Source: Candidatus Saccharimonadota bacterium
Lineage (GTDB): Bacteria; Patescibacteriota; Saccharimonadia; Saccharimonadales; JAICHO01
Reading direction: 5' to 3'
DNA length: 45,020 bases
Assembly (NCBI GenBank): GCA_025924835.1
Contig: JAICHO010000004.1
Coordinates: 1 to 45,020, forward strand
Under the pieces are notes generated by a model. It ran no database searches. It saw nothing but the letters and a program-made list of their open reading frames with translations, and was not told the DNA's origin. Made by a program: the position numbers and the translations under genes. Below, piece after piece: positions 29,090 through 38,443 of this stretch. The first letter of the stretch is position 1; each line of letters starts with the position of its first letter.

Positions 29090-29494
29090 GTGGCCGACAA
29101 TAAAGAAACGCCAAAAAAACGCCTTATAAAAAAACCGGAGTCAGTTAGGGAACGAGCCGCTAAATCAGAGACAAAAAACAAACCACGCCGCATTCAAATG
29201 GCTGGCACTACAGCCATGAGACCGCTTAAAGCCGTTGGCAGAACTGCACGCAAGGAAGTTTACTTGCCGCTGCCCGACAATAAGGCGGGCCGGTTTTTAA
29301 ATAAAAGACGTCATATAATTCCGCGTTATTTCAGACTGGCATGGCAAGAACTAAAACAGGTGGTCTGGCCGGGACGTAAAGAAACCGCCAAACTTACTGT
29401 TGCAGTTTTTATATTTGCTATTTTCTTTGGACTCATTATCAGCTTGGCAGATTATGGTCTAGACAAATTATTTAAAAACCTGATTTTGAAATAG
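29090..29494 (+). CDS. secE: preprotein translocase subunit SecE, with basic N-terminal extension
   Basis: GTG start after GAGGAG; C-terminus YFRLAWQELKQVVWPGRKETAKLTVAVFIFAIFFGLIISLADYGLDKLF; upstream of nusG. Confidence 0.9.
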   Translation: MADNKETPKKRLIKKPESVRERAAKSETKNKPRRIQMAGTTAMRPLKAVGRTARKEVYLPLPDNKAGRFLNKRRHIIPRYFRLAWQELKQVVWPGRKETAKLTVAVFIFAIFFGLIISLADYGLDKLFKNLILK

Positions 29495-29504
29495 GAGGTA
29501 TTTG

Positions 29505-30047
29505 ATGGTTAAACGATACGACGCTACCAAACAATGGTATGCCATCCATACATACAGCGGTTACGAAGAAAAGGTTGCTGAAAGCATACGCCAACGTAGC
29601 GAAAGTCTGGATATGAAGGACAAAATTATCCAAGTACTGGTGCCCAAAGAGAAAATGATTGAGGTTAAAAACGGTAAGCGCAAAGTTGTAGAAAAGCGTA
29701 TATTCCAGGGTTATGTATTGGTTCAGATTAAAATGACGGAAGATGCCTGGTATATCGTACGCAACACACCGTCGGTAACAGGCTTTGTGGGTAGTGGCAC
29801 CGAGCCGACACCTATAAGTACAGATGAAATTGAAAAAATCATGAAGCGCATGGGCAGGGATGAACCCAAGCACAAGATTGATTACAAAATCGGGGAGGTG
29901 GTTAGCATCACTGATGGACCGTTTAAGGGCTTTGATGGCAGCATCAACGAAGTTGACCAAACTAAGGGCAAGCTAAAAGTATTGGTCAATATGTTCGGCC
30001 GCGAAACACCGGTGGAGCTTGACAGTCTCCAGGTAAAAAGAGTATAA
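29505..30047 (+). CDS. nusG: transcription termination/antitermination protein NusG
   Basis: KQWYAIHTYSGYEEKVAESIRQR..., FQGYVLVQIKM, DGPFKGFDGSINEVDQTKGKLKVLVNMFGRETPVELD. Confidence 0.97.
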   Translation: MVKRYDATKQWYAIHTYSGYEEKVAESIRQRSESLDMKDKIIQVLVPKEKMIEVKNGKRKVVEKRIFQGYVLVQIKMTEDAWYIVRNTPSVTGFVGSGTEPTPISTDEIEKIMKRMGRDEPKHKIDYKIGEVVSITDGPFKGFDGSINEVDQTKGKLKVLVNMFGRETPVELDSLQVKRV

Positions 30048-30069
30048 CTTTTTTTAAGAACGGAGTTAA

Positions 30070-30375
30070 ATGATGCCGAGCATTGATGCTAGTGCTTTAA
30101 GACAAGAGCTTTATGCCGCACATAGAGGTGATATTACTCCCATTACCGTGGAGACATTCACGCAAATAGGTCAGAATGCCTTAGGTATGATGAGAGGTGG
30201 CGATGTCTACGGGGCTGTCTACTCTCTCCAAACGGCTATAATGGCCGGAAAAATGGCCGCAGTCTACCGTACTACCGGTTTCCATCCAGGATTAAGGCCG
30301 CTTGCGGTATATTTAGCCACCGATGAAGATCCGCCACTAAATCTTTTTGGATCAGTACTGTCGCACGTAGATTAG
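30070..30375 (+). CDS. hypothetical protein (101 aa) between nusG and rplK
   Basis: Complete ORF MMPSIDASALRQELYAAHRGDITPITVETFTQIG...; SD-like ACGGAG upstream; no family recognised. Confidence 0.6.
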   Translation: MMPSIDASALRQELYAAHRGDITPITVETFTQIGQNALGMMRGGDVYGAVYSLQTAIMAGKMAAVYRTTGFHPGLRPLAVYLATDEDPPLNLFGSVLSHVD

Positions 30376-30464
30376 ACAACAGGGGTAATTTGTAGTAGTA
30401 TTGATCAGTTACGCATGTGAGTGCCGATATGCTTCGTCGGCAAACTTCAAAGAGGAGAATACAG

Positions 30465-30893
30465 ATGGCAAATAAGCCTGTCAAAGCAAATTTAAAGATG
30501 AAAATACCGGCCGGCAAAGCTACAGCCGCACCGCCCGTGGGCAGCACGTTGGGTCAGCACGGTGTTAACATGATGGATTTTATTAATCCTTTCAACGAAC
30601 AGACCAAAGATCAAGGTAATGTGACCATAACGGCCCATATTACGATTTATCAGGACCGCACCATGGATTTTCGTTGGGTTGGCCAGCCAACTGACGATAT
30701 GATTCGCGGCAAACTAGGCATTCAGAAGGGGTCTGGCAAACCTAACAGTGAAAAAATCGCCAAAAAGCTAAGCCAAAGCGATCTAAGACAAATTGCCGAA
30801 ACAAAGGCAAAGGATACTAACACCGACGACATTGAGGCGGTCATGAAGCAAGTAGCCGGAACCGCCCGTTCTATGGGTGTTGAGGTAGGTTAG
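30465..30893 (+). CDS. rplK: 50S ribosomal protein L11
   Basis: MANKPVKANLKMKIPAGKATAAPPVGSTLGQHGVNMMDFINPFNEQT; ATG at 30465 after GAGGAG. Confidence 0.97.
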   Translation: MANKPVKANLKMKIPAGKATAAPPVGSTLGQHGVNMMDFINPFNEQTKDQGNVTITAHITIYQDRTMDFRWVGQPTDDMIRGKLGIQKGSGKPNSEKIAKKLSQSDLRQIAETKAKDTNTDDIEAVMKQVAGTARSMGVEVG

Positions 30894-30899
30894 AAAACC

Positions 30900-31163
30900 G
30901 TGGCCCATGAGTATAATCCGTTGTCTGATGTTCGATCGCATATTATAGCCGTAAGCGAAACAATGGCTGGGTGGCAGTTTGGCATACTTTTTGCACTTGC
31001 CGCTGTATATGAGGGCGTAACCGCTGCCAAAACACAGGATATTACGCGACTGCGCAACGCAACTGTGCTAGCTAGTTTATCTTTGGCGAGTGCCCAGATT
31101 GCTGAACATGGCTGGAGACAGCTGGAAGATCCAACTAATGATGGTGTTATACCAACTGACTGA
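30900..31163 (+). CDS. hypothetical protein (87 aa) between rplK and rplA
   Basis: ORF starting GTG at 30900: MAHEYNPLSDVRSHIIAVSETMAGWQFGILFALAAVYEG...; fills the intergenic space. Confidence 0.5.
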   Translation: MAHEYNPLSDVRSHIIAVSETMAGWQFGILFALAAVYEGVTAAKTQDITRLRNATVLASLSLASAQIAEHGWRQLEDPTNDGVIPTD

Positions 31164-31227
31164 TATAAATTAATACATTGTGGGACCATGTTATCAAACA
31201 TGGGCTTGGACCACGAAAGGAGCCAGT

Positions 31228-32250
31228 ATGGCAGAAGCAAAGAAAACAGCAACTAAAAAGGCTGTCAAGGCAAAAAAGACTGATGAAAAAGTTGAAAAGG
31301 TTAAGGCAGTAAAAGGCACGAAGGAGCAACTAGATGGGATTACTACGGAAACTAGTCAGGTATCGGTTGAAGCAAATCAAGAACCAAAAGTAGGCGACAG
31401 CGCTGCCCCTAAGGTCGCTAAGGCCGGCAAGCGCAGCGAAAAGGCACTAAAGGAAGCTGAAGAAAAACAGGCCAAAGAGGCGCGAAAAGCTCAGGCGGCA
31501 GACGCCAAAGCAGAAAGCGAAGCTAAACCTAAAGTTCAGCAAAAGCCTGCCCGCAGCAAGCTGGAACGAAAAAGTAAAGGCTTCCGTAAAGCCTCTGAAC
31601 TGATAGAAAAAAATAAGTCTTATAACATTAGCGAGGCTATGGAACTGGCTGCAAAGACAAATCCTGCAAAATTTGACGCTACCGTCGAGTTGCACATCAG
31701 ACTTGCGGTTGACCCCAGGCAGGCTGACCAGAATATTCGCGATATGGTGGTATTGCCCGCTGGTACTGGGAAGGCTATTCGCGTAGCGGTCCTGGCTGAT
31801 GCTGACGGTGTGACAGCTGCTAAAAAGGCCGGAGCTGACAGCGCCGGCAGTGACGAATTCCTGCAGGAGCTTGACAAGGGTAATCTCAATTTTGATATCC
31901 TAGTCGCTACCCCTGCATTCATGCCCAAACTTGGAAAATACGCCCGTGTTTTGGGGCCAAAAGGACTTATGCCAAACCCCAAGAGTGGCACCGTTACCAA
32001 CGACGTGGCCAAAGCGGTTACCGAAGCCAAAGCTGGTCGCGTAGAATACAGAGTTGATAGTACGGGTATTATCCATGTTGGCATTGGAAAAGTGAGTTTT
32101 GGAGGTGCCAAATTATCGCAGAACGCGCAGGCGATTTTAGCTAGTATCAAGCAGAACAAGCCAAGCAGTATTAAGGGCAACTATATACGTTCTATCTATG
32201 CCGCTAGCAGTATGGGTCCATCTATTCGCATTGCTACCAACGAAATTTAA
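31228..32250 (+). CDS. rplA: 50S ribosomal protein L1 with long Lys/Ala/Glu-rich N-terminal extension
   Basis: ATG at 31228 after GAAAGGAG; conserved L1 body from about SKGFRKASELIEKNKSYNISEAMELA... VLGPKGLMPNPKSGTVT. Confidence 0.96.
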   Translation: MAEAKKTATKKAVKAKKTDEKVEKVKAVKGTKEQLDGITTETSQVSVEANQEPKVGDSAAPKVAKAGKRSEKALKEAEEKQAKEARKAQAADAKAESEAKPKVQQKPARSKLERKSKGFRKASELIEKNKSYNISEAMELAAKTNPAKFDATVELHIRLAVDPRQADQNIRDMVVLPAGTGKAIRVAVLADADGVTAAKKAGADSAGSDEFLQELDKGNLNFDILVATPAFMPKLGKYARVLGPKGLMPNPKSGTVTNDVAKAVTEAKAGRVEYRVDSTGIIHVGIGKVSFGGAKLSQNAQAILASIKQNKPSSIKGNYIRSIYAASSMGPSIRIATNEI

Positions 32251-32302
32251 TTTTGCTAAATAGCTATACCGCGGCGGTACGGTTTGCTATATAGTAACTG
32301 CA

Positions 32303-32743
32303 GTGACAGCGACCCGTAGCCGTAAACAAGTCAAGTCTTATGAGCGGCATCTTAAGTATGTTGAACCACCGGCTAAGGGCTGTGTATTTTGTACAATCAG
32401 CGACAAAGACCATCAGTTTATAAAGCAAACGGCATTTTTTAAAGTTATCCGCAATATTTTCCCCTATTCGGTCTGGGATAATCAGCCGGTAGAAAGTCAC
32501 CTACTGCTCATACCTAAGCTGCACACCGACACTCTGGCAGATCTGCCGTCATCTGCCGCCCAGGAATTTGTAAAACTAATAAGCGAATATGAATCCGTCG
32601 GGTATTCCGTGTATGCCCGCGCTCCCGGGTCGGCCATGAAATCCTTGATACATCAACATACACATTTGATAAAAACCAGAAATCGCAATATACGTGGTCT
32701 GTTTTATGTCCGCAAACCGTATGTACGTTTGGTAGTTAAGTAA
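32303..32743 (+). CDS. HIT-family protein
   Basis: GCVFCTISDKD..., HLLLIPKLHTDTLADL, HQHTHLIK (HxHxH-like). Confidence 0.85.
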   Translation: MTATRSRKQVKSYERHLKYVEPPAKGCVFCTISDKDHQFIKQTAFFKVIRNIFPYSVWDNQPVESHLLLIPKLHTDTLADLPSSAAQEFVKLISEYESVGYSVYARAPGSAMKSLIHQHTHLIKTRNRNIRGLFYVRKPYVRLVVK

Positions 32744-32786
32744 ACATGCTTTTTGTCTTGCGGTGTTTTTTGGTTACAATGTGCTC

Positions 32787-33542
32787 ATGATTATTTTAGG
32801 TATGACCGGGCCGATTGGCCATGGCAAATCCACGTTCGCGGACGCATTAGCGGTACTGGAAGAATCCACTGTTCATTTTGAGTCATCATTGATCATTGCC
32901 GAGGTCGCTAATGCCATGCAAAACGCGCTTACTGATATTCCGGATCCATACAACGTTGAGCAACTGAATAATTGGCTTCGTTGCTTGCCACCCATTTTAG
33001 CAGAAATTATCCATGTGAATTGCGCGTATGAGCAACTAAAACTAGAACAAAAAGCCATGGAAGAACACCCGGTGGAATATCAAAAGCTGATACTGCATGT
33101 TGAGAACATGCAAAGAAAGCCGGAGCTGATGCATCAATTAATTACTAAGGAAAATAAAGAAAGCTACCGCCCGCTGCTGCAATGGTTAGGCGGGTATCTG
33201 GTACAGAAAATCGATAGTGGTGTGTGGTATAACGAGATTGTTCGGCGAATGCGCCAAGCGGCAGACGCAGGCTGTAAGCTCTGTATCGTCGGCGGATTAC
33301 GCTATCCAACTGACGCGGCTATTTTGCGCGGAGCCGGCGCCATAATAGTCAAGGTTTACCGGCCGGGACACTTACAAAGTGACATGCTTGACCCGACTGA
33401 ACGTGAACGACAAAACATACAAGTAGATTGCACCATCATGAGCAACGGTACCGTGGCAGACGTGCGTAAATTTGCCGAGTTATTTTACCAGGATTTAAAA
33501 GATAATAAGATCGAAAAAATTTACCATACAGCTACCGTATAA
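32787..33542 (+). CDS. P-loop (deoxy)nucleotide kinase-like protein
   Basis: MIILGMTGPIGHGKSTFADALAVLEES; Walker A; terminal REN/adenylate-kinase-like architecture uncertain. Confidence 0.6.
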   Translation: MIILGMTGPIGHGKSTFADALAVLEESTVHFESSLIIAEVANAMQNALTDIPDPYNVEQLNNWLRCLPPILAEIIHVNCAYEQLKLEQKAMEEHPVEYQKLILHVENMQRKPELMHQLITKENKESYRPLLQWLGGYLVQKIDSGVWYNEIVRRMRQAADAGCKLCIVGGLRYPTDAAILRGAGAIIVKVYRPGHLQSDMLDPTERERQNIQVDCTIMSNGTVADVRKFAELFYQDLKDNKIEKIYHTATV

Positions 33543-33552
33543 ACCGCTGACA

Positions 33553-35232
33553 TTATCTTGTTTTACTCATAACCTTGTTAAGGGCATTTAGCGTACGACT
33601 AAAGCCTCGAATACCACCACGATAGGCAATATAGCGGCTGCTCCACTCGGGCTCATACTTGGACTTAAAACGCTTTAGGCCGCTAAAGGAATAGAAGCGA
33701 TCGCTATTGGCATATACAAAACGTAATGCATTGTCAAGAAGAGCACTGCTTTGATCATCATTGTCCAAGCCTGCCAAAGGACATAAGCCTAGGTTTAAGC
33801 GTGTAATTCCGGCACCCTGTAAGTAGCGGATAAACTCGGTTAGCAGAAAGTCATTGCTATTAGTCGGAGCGTCTTTCGTATGACGTAATAAGTCGTAACT
33901 GGCTTCTTGCCAACCTAAGGAAGGCATTTGATTCATGAAAGCCTGGATTTGGCCTGCCTCATCGCGTAATATCATAACTTTGCACTGCTGTATATATGAT
34001 ACCTTGAAATAGCCCATCATAAAGCCCCTCTCCGTACGGCCTGGCAATTGGAGCCATTCGTTAGACACTTGGCGTAATCGCTTGATGAGTGCCTCGCTGT
34101 GTGGTGGCGTCATAACTTCGGTCTTAAACCCGTGCTTTATAAACCGATTATTAATTTGACGAAAGTATTTATTATTCAAAGTGTTCGTAGCAAAATGTTC
34201 TAAGTTTAAGCAAGCTTCTTCACCAATTTTTTGCAGCGTAAAGTGGTGCGAGGTATAGAGCGCGTTATTGGGTGGTTCTGTATGTATGAATGACGGAAGC
34301 CAATCATTCACTCGGCAGAATTCCATGAATTGATCTATAAGTCTTGGAAACTGGCGAGGATCACCTGCCGGATCACGAACCGCTAATGCTACACCACTAT
34401 GAACACGGTAGGCCAGCGCTGCTGTGTGCTCTTCGTTAAAAAAATAGACTTTGTCGTGCGGCCAAATCTTAAAAAAGTCTTCACTACTTGACGGATATGA
34501 ATGTAGTAGTTCTTCTACTAGCCGGCGACTCCGTGTTTGATCAGTTAATCGTGCCCGAATTGGTTGGAATAATGACACAAATACATATCCCACCGCTACC
34601 GTACTTACCAGACTAAGGGAGTCCTGAAACAACCGAGAGCGCCGTGTGTAACCCATCAATTCATGGTCACTTGTTATATTAAACTGATCAATTGTTCGGT
34701 GGACGGCTTCTGGAAAACTTATTTCTTGCCTAAAATCATGAGAGTCAAGCAATATAAACCCAGACACACCGTACATAAGCGCTACAACCAACAAAAGAGC
34801 GCTTGTGCGAAGCGCTAATGTAAAGTTTTGTATGTCACTTTTAACCTGAAATTCCGCTCGGTAGTGAATTAACCCCAATGTTATGATGGCCGGCAATAGT
34901 ATGTTCCGCGCCAGAGACACAAGGCCTAGGTCATGATACGTCCTAAATATAAACACCTGAGCTAAACCAAATCCGAAGATACAGGCATACACAGGGAGTA
35001 TGACTAACCATGCAGCTCGTTTACGGCGCCTTAACAGCGTTGCTAAATAGATAAGCGTCAGACCAAGAAGCAGTGGTACATGGGGAAACAGTGCATCTGA
35101 ATGCTCGCCATGCGTAAATATGAGCTCTGCCAGTGAGGTCCCGACAATTATAAGTCCGTTAGCCAGCACGCTACCGGCAATTAACCACAGCATAAAATCA
35201 CCCCGAACGTACCTTGAGAGCAACCTATTCAT
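33553..35232 (-). CDS. MprF-like membrane protein with C-terminal DUF2156 (phosphatidylglycerol lysyltransferase-type) domain
   Basis: Multiple N-terminal TM segments followed by DKVYFFNEEHTAALAYRVHSGVALAVRDPAGDPRQFPRLIDQFMEFCRVNDWLPSFIHTEP. Confidence 0.82.
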   Translation of the reverse strand: MNRLLSRYVRGDFMLWLIAGSVLANGLIIVGTSLAELIFTHGEHSDALFPHVPLLLGLTLIYLATLLRRRKRAAWLVILPVYACIFGFGLAQVFIFRTYHDLGLVSLARNILLPAIITLGLIHYRAEFQVKSDIQNFTLALRTSALLLVVALMYGVSGFILLDSHDFRQEISFPEAVHRTIDQFNITSDHELMGYTRRSRLFQDSLSLVSTVAVGYVFVSLFQPIRARLTDQTRSRRLVEELLHSYPSSSEDFFKIWPHDKVYFFNEEHTAALAYRVHSGVALAVRDPAGDPRQFPRLIDQFMEFCRVNDWLPSFIHTEPPNNALYTSHHFTLQKIGEEACLNLEHFATNTLNNKYFRQINNRFIKHGFKTEVMTPPHSEALIKRLRQVSNEWLQLPGRTERGFMMGYFKVSYIQQCKVMILRDEAGQIQAFMNQMPSLGWQEASYDLLRHTKDAPTNSNDFLLTEFIRYLQGAGITRLNLGLCPLAGLDNDDQSSALLDNALRFVYANSDRFYSFSGLKRFKSKYEPEWSSRYIAYRGGIRGFSRTLNALNKVMSKTR

Positions 35233-35393
35233 TCAATCTTATTGTATCGCTTTAACCTCCGCAACAACTATCAATGTGTTTATTCCATGTCCGTTCAAGC
35301 TGAAATGCAAACAATAATACAACAATAAGTCAGCATTTGGGCTTGCGTCACCCTTTTGACAAAACGTACAATAGGTTCAGATTGTGAGGACGA

Positions 35394-36095
35394 ATGGGTG
35401 TATATAGTAATACGCAGATCAAGCAGGCTATCAAAGAGGGCCATATTATCTTTTTCCCTTACATCGAGCAACATATCGCTGGTAGCAGTGTAGATGTAAC
35501 ACTAGGGGATTGGTATTACCGCACGGAACGGCCCAGCGAAGGCGGGTTTTATAACCCTTTTGACGAGGCGGCCGTAAAACAGTACTTTGGCTCACCACTC
35601 CGAGCCGAGATTCACCATGAATGGGCGGAGAAACATGGGCGCAAGCCGTTTGCAAATATACCGCTCGACCACCGTATCATAGTCCTGCGGCCGCAAGAAC
35701 GAATACTCGGTCATACGCATGAGTTTATCGGTATTAAGGCGCCCGGCACAAGTACCATGCAGGCCCGTAGCACATGGGGGAGAAACGGCGTGGCAGTTTG
35801 TCTAGACGCTGGGTGGGGAGACCCAGGATATATAAACCGTTGGACAATGGAAATTTATAATATGAACCAGCACGAAAGCGTGGTTCTGCCGGTGGGCGAG
35901 CGGGTGGCGCAGATGGTTTTTTATGAAACAGGTCCCGTGGACAGCGAGTACAAAAAGCTAAGCGGTAAATATCAGCCAGGCGAGAGTGATGACCTGGATA
36001 ACATCATAGCCAGCTGGAAGCCCGAACAAATGCTACCACGCGCCTATAAGGATAAACGCCGTGTTCCTGAGGTAATAAAAGGTTTAAAAGCATGA
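35394..36095 (+). CDS. dcd: dCTP deaminase family protein
   Basis: GSSVDVTLGDWYY, STMQARSTWGRNGVAVCLDAGWGDPGYINRWTMEIYN. Confidence 0.9.
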   Translation: MGVYSNTQIKQAIKEGHIIFFPYIEQHIAGSSVDVTLGDWYYRTERPSEGGFYNPFDEAAVKQYFGSPLRAEIHHEWAEKHGRKPFANIPLDHRIIVLRPQERILGHTHEFIGIKAPGTSTMQARSTWGRNGVAVCLDAGWGDPGYINRWTMEIYNMNQHESVVLPVGERVAQMVFYETGPVDSEYKKLSGKYQPGESDDLDNIIASWKPEQMLPRAYKDKRRVPEVIKGLKA

Positions 36096-38443
36096 TTGAC
36101 GCCAAAGAAGCCGCCAGGGAACGCGGCACATTTATTGTAATTGAGGGAACAGATGGGTCAGGCAAGGGCACGCAGTTTGCCAAGCTTGTGCAGCGGTTGG
36201 AGTCCGAGGGTTACGATGTTGTGACGTTTGATTTTCCGCTTTATGATGATCCGTCGTCATATTTTATTCAGCAGTATCTAAATGGCAAATATGGTAGTAG
36301 CAAAGAAGTCGGCCCATATACAGGTTCTCTATTTTTTGCCCTGAATCGCTACGACGCATCCTTTGCCATCCGTGATGCCCTAGATGCCGGCAAGATAGTA
36401 GTCGCCAATCGTTTTACTGGCAGCAATATGGCCCACCAGGGTGGTAAATTTGAACATGCCGAGGAACGGCGTGGATATTTTATCTGGGTGGATAATTTGG
36501 AATTTGAAATGCTCAAGATTCCGCGACCCGACAGGTCAATTGTACTCCGCATGCCGGCGGATATGGCCCAAAAACTGGTGGACAAAAAGCCTGCCCGCAG
36601 CTACACGGAGCACAAACGAGATCTTCATGAGGCCGATTTACATCATATGGAACGATCTGTTGAAGTGTACGACGATTTGTGCCAACTGTTTCCGAAAGAT
36701 TTTGTAAGGCTGGACTGCGTACGGGATGGCAAACTGCTGGACATAGATACTATACATGCTCTGCTTTGGCAAAATATTGAGCCTTTATTACCCGCTAAAC
36801 CAAAAAAGTCTAGTACTGCCGAGCTTAAAGCTGAAAAATCAGTTAAGTCCATTGTGGCCGATAACCCCTATATTAAAAAAACAAAGGCAGGTTATGAGAT
36901 AACAAAGGCTGGCGAGGAGTTTTTGGCCGAATGTGTCACCGATATTAGTGATAACGTTTATGCCTTTAATAGCAAGCTTGGTCCATTGACAGTTGCGGCG
37001 GCCATGGCTCGCTTATCGCGCCGTGGCGATGATATGCGCATTACTATTTTGGATGAATTCGCCGGTAATTTGGGTAAAGATGAGAAATTGTTACAACGGG
37101 TCATCACGGCATACGGCGATGATTCGGTCCAACAACTTGCCGGCGTGCATGTAGTGGTAGAGGGCGCGTCAAACATTTTGACCAAAAAACTAGAATGGGG
37201 GCGTCTGGGGGCATATCTGGAGCAGTCAACCCGATACATTTATCTAGATAAAAAAGATTCGGATGGCAACTATAGATACTACACGCCAGAACGCCTAGAT
37301 GCTAAGGCCAATAAAATCTACAGAATTGCCATGGATGAAATTTTTGATGAGTACTCAGATATGGTCCATAAAGTTACGGATTACGTCCGCAGCAACGACA
37401 AAACCCCTAAAAGCGAACAAGACATAGCGTGGCAGGGTGCTACGCGGGCTCAAGCCTGTGACGCCGTACGGCCGGTGCTGCCCGTGGCCACTAAATTAAC
37501 CGTTGGGATTTTTGCGTCCGGCCAGGCACTGGAAAGCCTAATCATGCACTTGTTAAGTGATGAGCTACAAGAAGCCCGTGAAACGGGTCAAAAAATCCTG
37601 GATCAGGCACGCCACGTTATCCCAGCACTACTGGAACGTGCCGACAAGCCAGACCGCGGTGGAGCTCTCATCGCATATCGTGCCAATAAACACCGTGAGA
37701 TGCGTGAGCTAGCCCAAAAGTATTTACCAGACACACACAGCACTTCGACAGAAGCCATTAGCCTGAATTCCTTTTGGCCACGTAACGAAACTGATTTAGT
37801 CCCCGACATGCTTTATGAACACAGCACTCTATCCCTCAAAGAATTACAGGATACGGTCAGCAAATGGCCGATCGCCAAAAAAGAAGAAGTCTTTGTTGCC
37901 TATATGGGTGAGCGCTTAAACCGGCGTCACAGGCCCGGACGAGCTTTAGAAAAAGCTCATTATAGCTGGGATTTATTGTGTGATTATGGCATCTTCCGCG
38001 ATCTGCAACGTCACCGTATGGTTGACGATATGGAATGGCAAACACTTACACCACGTTACGGATATGAAATACCACAACTCATAGAAGATGCCGGCTTAAG
38101 TGAACAATATGAAAAATGCTTTGAGCTAAGCTTAAAGCTACACAGCCACTTGCAGTCAGCAGGATATGAAGCCGAGGCGCAGTATACTACGCTTCTGGGC
38201 CACCGTATGCGCTGGAAAGTTACCTACAACGCGCGGGAGGCCTTTCACCTGCATGAGCTCCGCACCAGTCCGCAAGGCCACCCAGGCTACCGCAAGCTAG
38301 TTCAGCAAATGCACGAAAAGCTGGCCGAGGTTCATCCTATGATGGCCGAAGCCATGAAATTTGTGAATCAAGGTGAGGACGAAGCCCTGACACGTTTAGC
38401 TGCCGAACGCTACACTCAATTCAAGCTGCAACAGCTAAGCTAG
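36092..38443 (+). CDS. fused thymidylate kinase - tandem ThyX (flavin-dependent thymidylate synthase-like) protein, 783 aa
   Basis: N-term FIVIEGTDGSGKGTQFAKLVQRLESEGYDV...RYDASFAIRDALDAGKIVVANRFTGSNMAHQ = Tmk; first ThyX-like repeat with EWGRLGAYLEQSTRY; second with DLQRHRMVDDMEW and NAREAFHLHELRTSPQGHPGYR. Confidence 0.85.
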   Translation: MIDAKEAARERGTFIVIEGTDGSGKGTQFAKLVQRLESEGYDVVTFDFPLYDDPSSYFIQQYLNGKYGSSKEVGPYTGSLFFALNRYDASFAIRDALDAGKIVVANRFTGSNMAHQGGKFEHAEERRGYFIWVDNLEFEMLKIPRPDRSIVLRMPADMAQKLVDKKPARSYTEHKRDLHEADLHHMERSVEVYDDLCQLFPKDFVRLDCVRDGKLLDIDTIHALLWQNIEPLLPAKPKKSSTAELKAEKSVKSIVADNPYIKKTKAGYEITKAGEEFLAECVTDISDNVYAFNSKLGPLTVAAAMARLSRRGDDMRITILDEFAGNLGKDEKLLQRVITAYGDDSVQQLAGVHVVVEGASNILTKKLEWGRLGAYLEQSTRYIYLDKKDSDGNYRYYTPERLDAKANKIYRIAMDEIFDEYSDMVHKVTDYVRSNDKTPKSEQDIAWQGATRAQACDAVRPVLPVATKLTVGIFASGQALESLIMHLLSDELQEARETGQKILDQARHVIPALLERADKPDRGGALIAYRANKHREMRELAQKYLPDTHSTSTEAISLNSFWPRNETDLVPDMLYEHSTLSLKELQDTVSKWPIAKKEEVFVAYMGERLNRRHRPGRALEKAHYSWDLLCDYGIFRDLQRHRMVDDMEWQTLTPRYGYEIPQLIEDAGLSEQYEKCFELSLKLHSHLQSAGYEAEAQYTTLLGHRMRWKVTYNAREAFHLHELRTSPQGHPGYRKLVQQMHEKLAEVHPMMAEAMKFVNQGEDEALTRLAAERYTQFKLQQLS

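Noticed and set aside
30420-30445. Hairpin TGCCGA...TCGGCA in the rplK 5' region
   Set aside because: Only 6 bp, no U-tract and no alternative pairing; not enough for a regulatory call.
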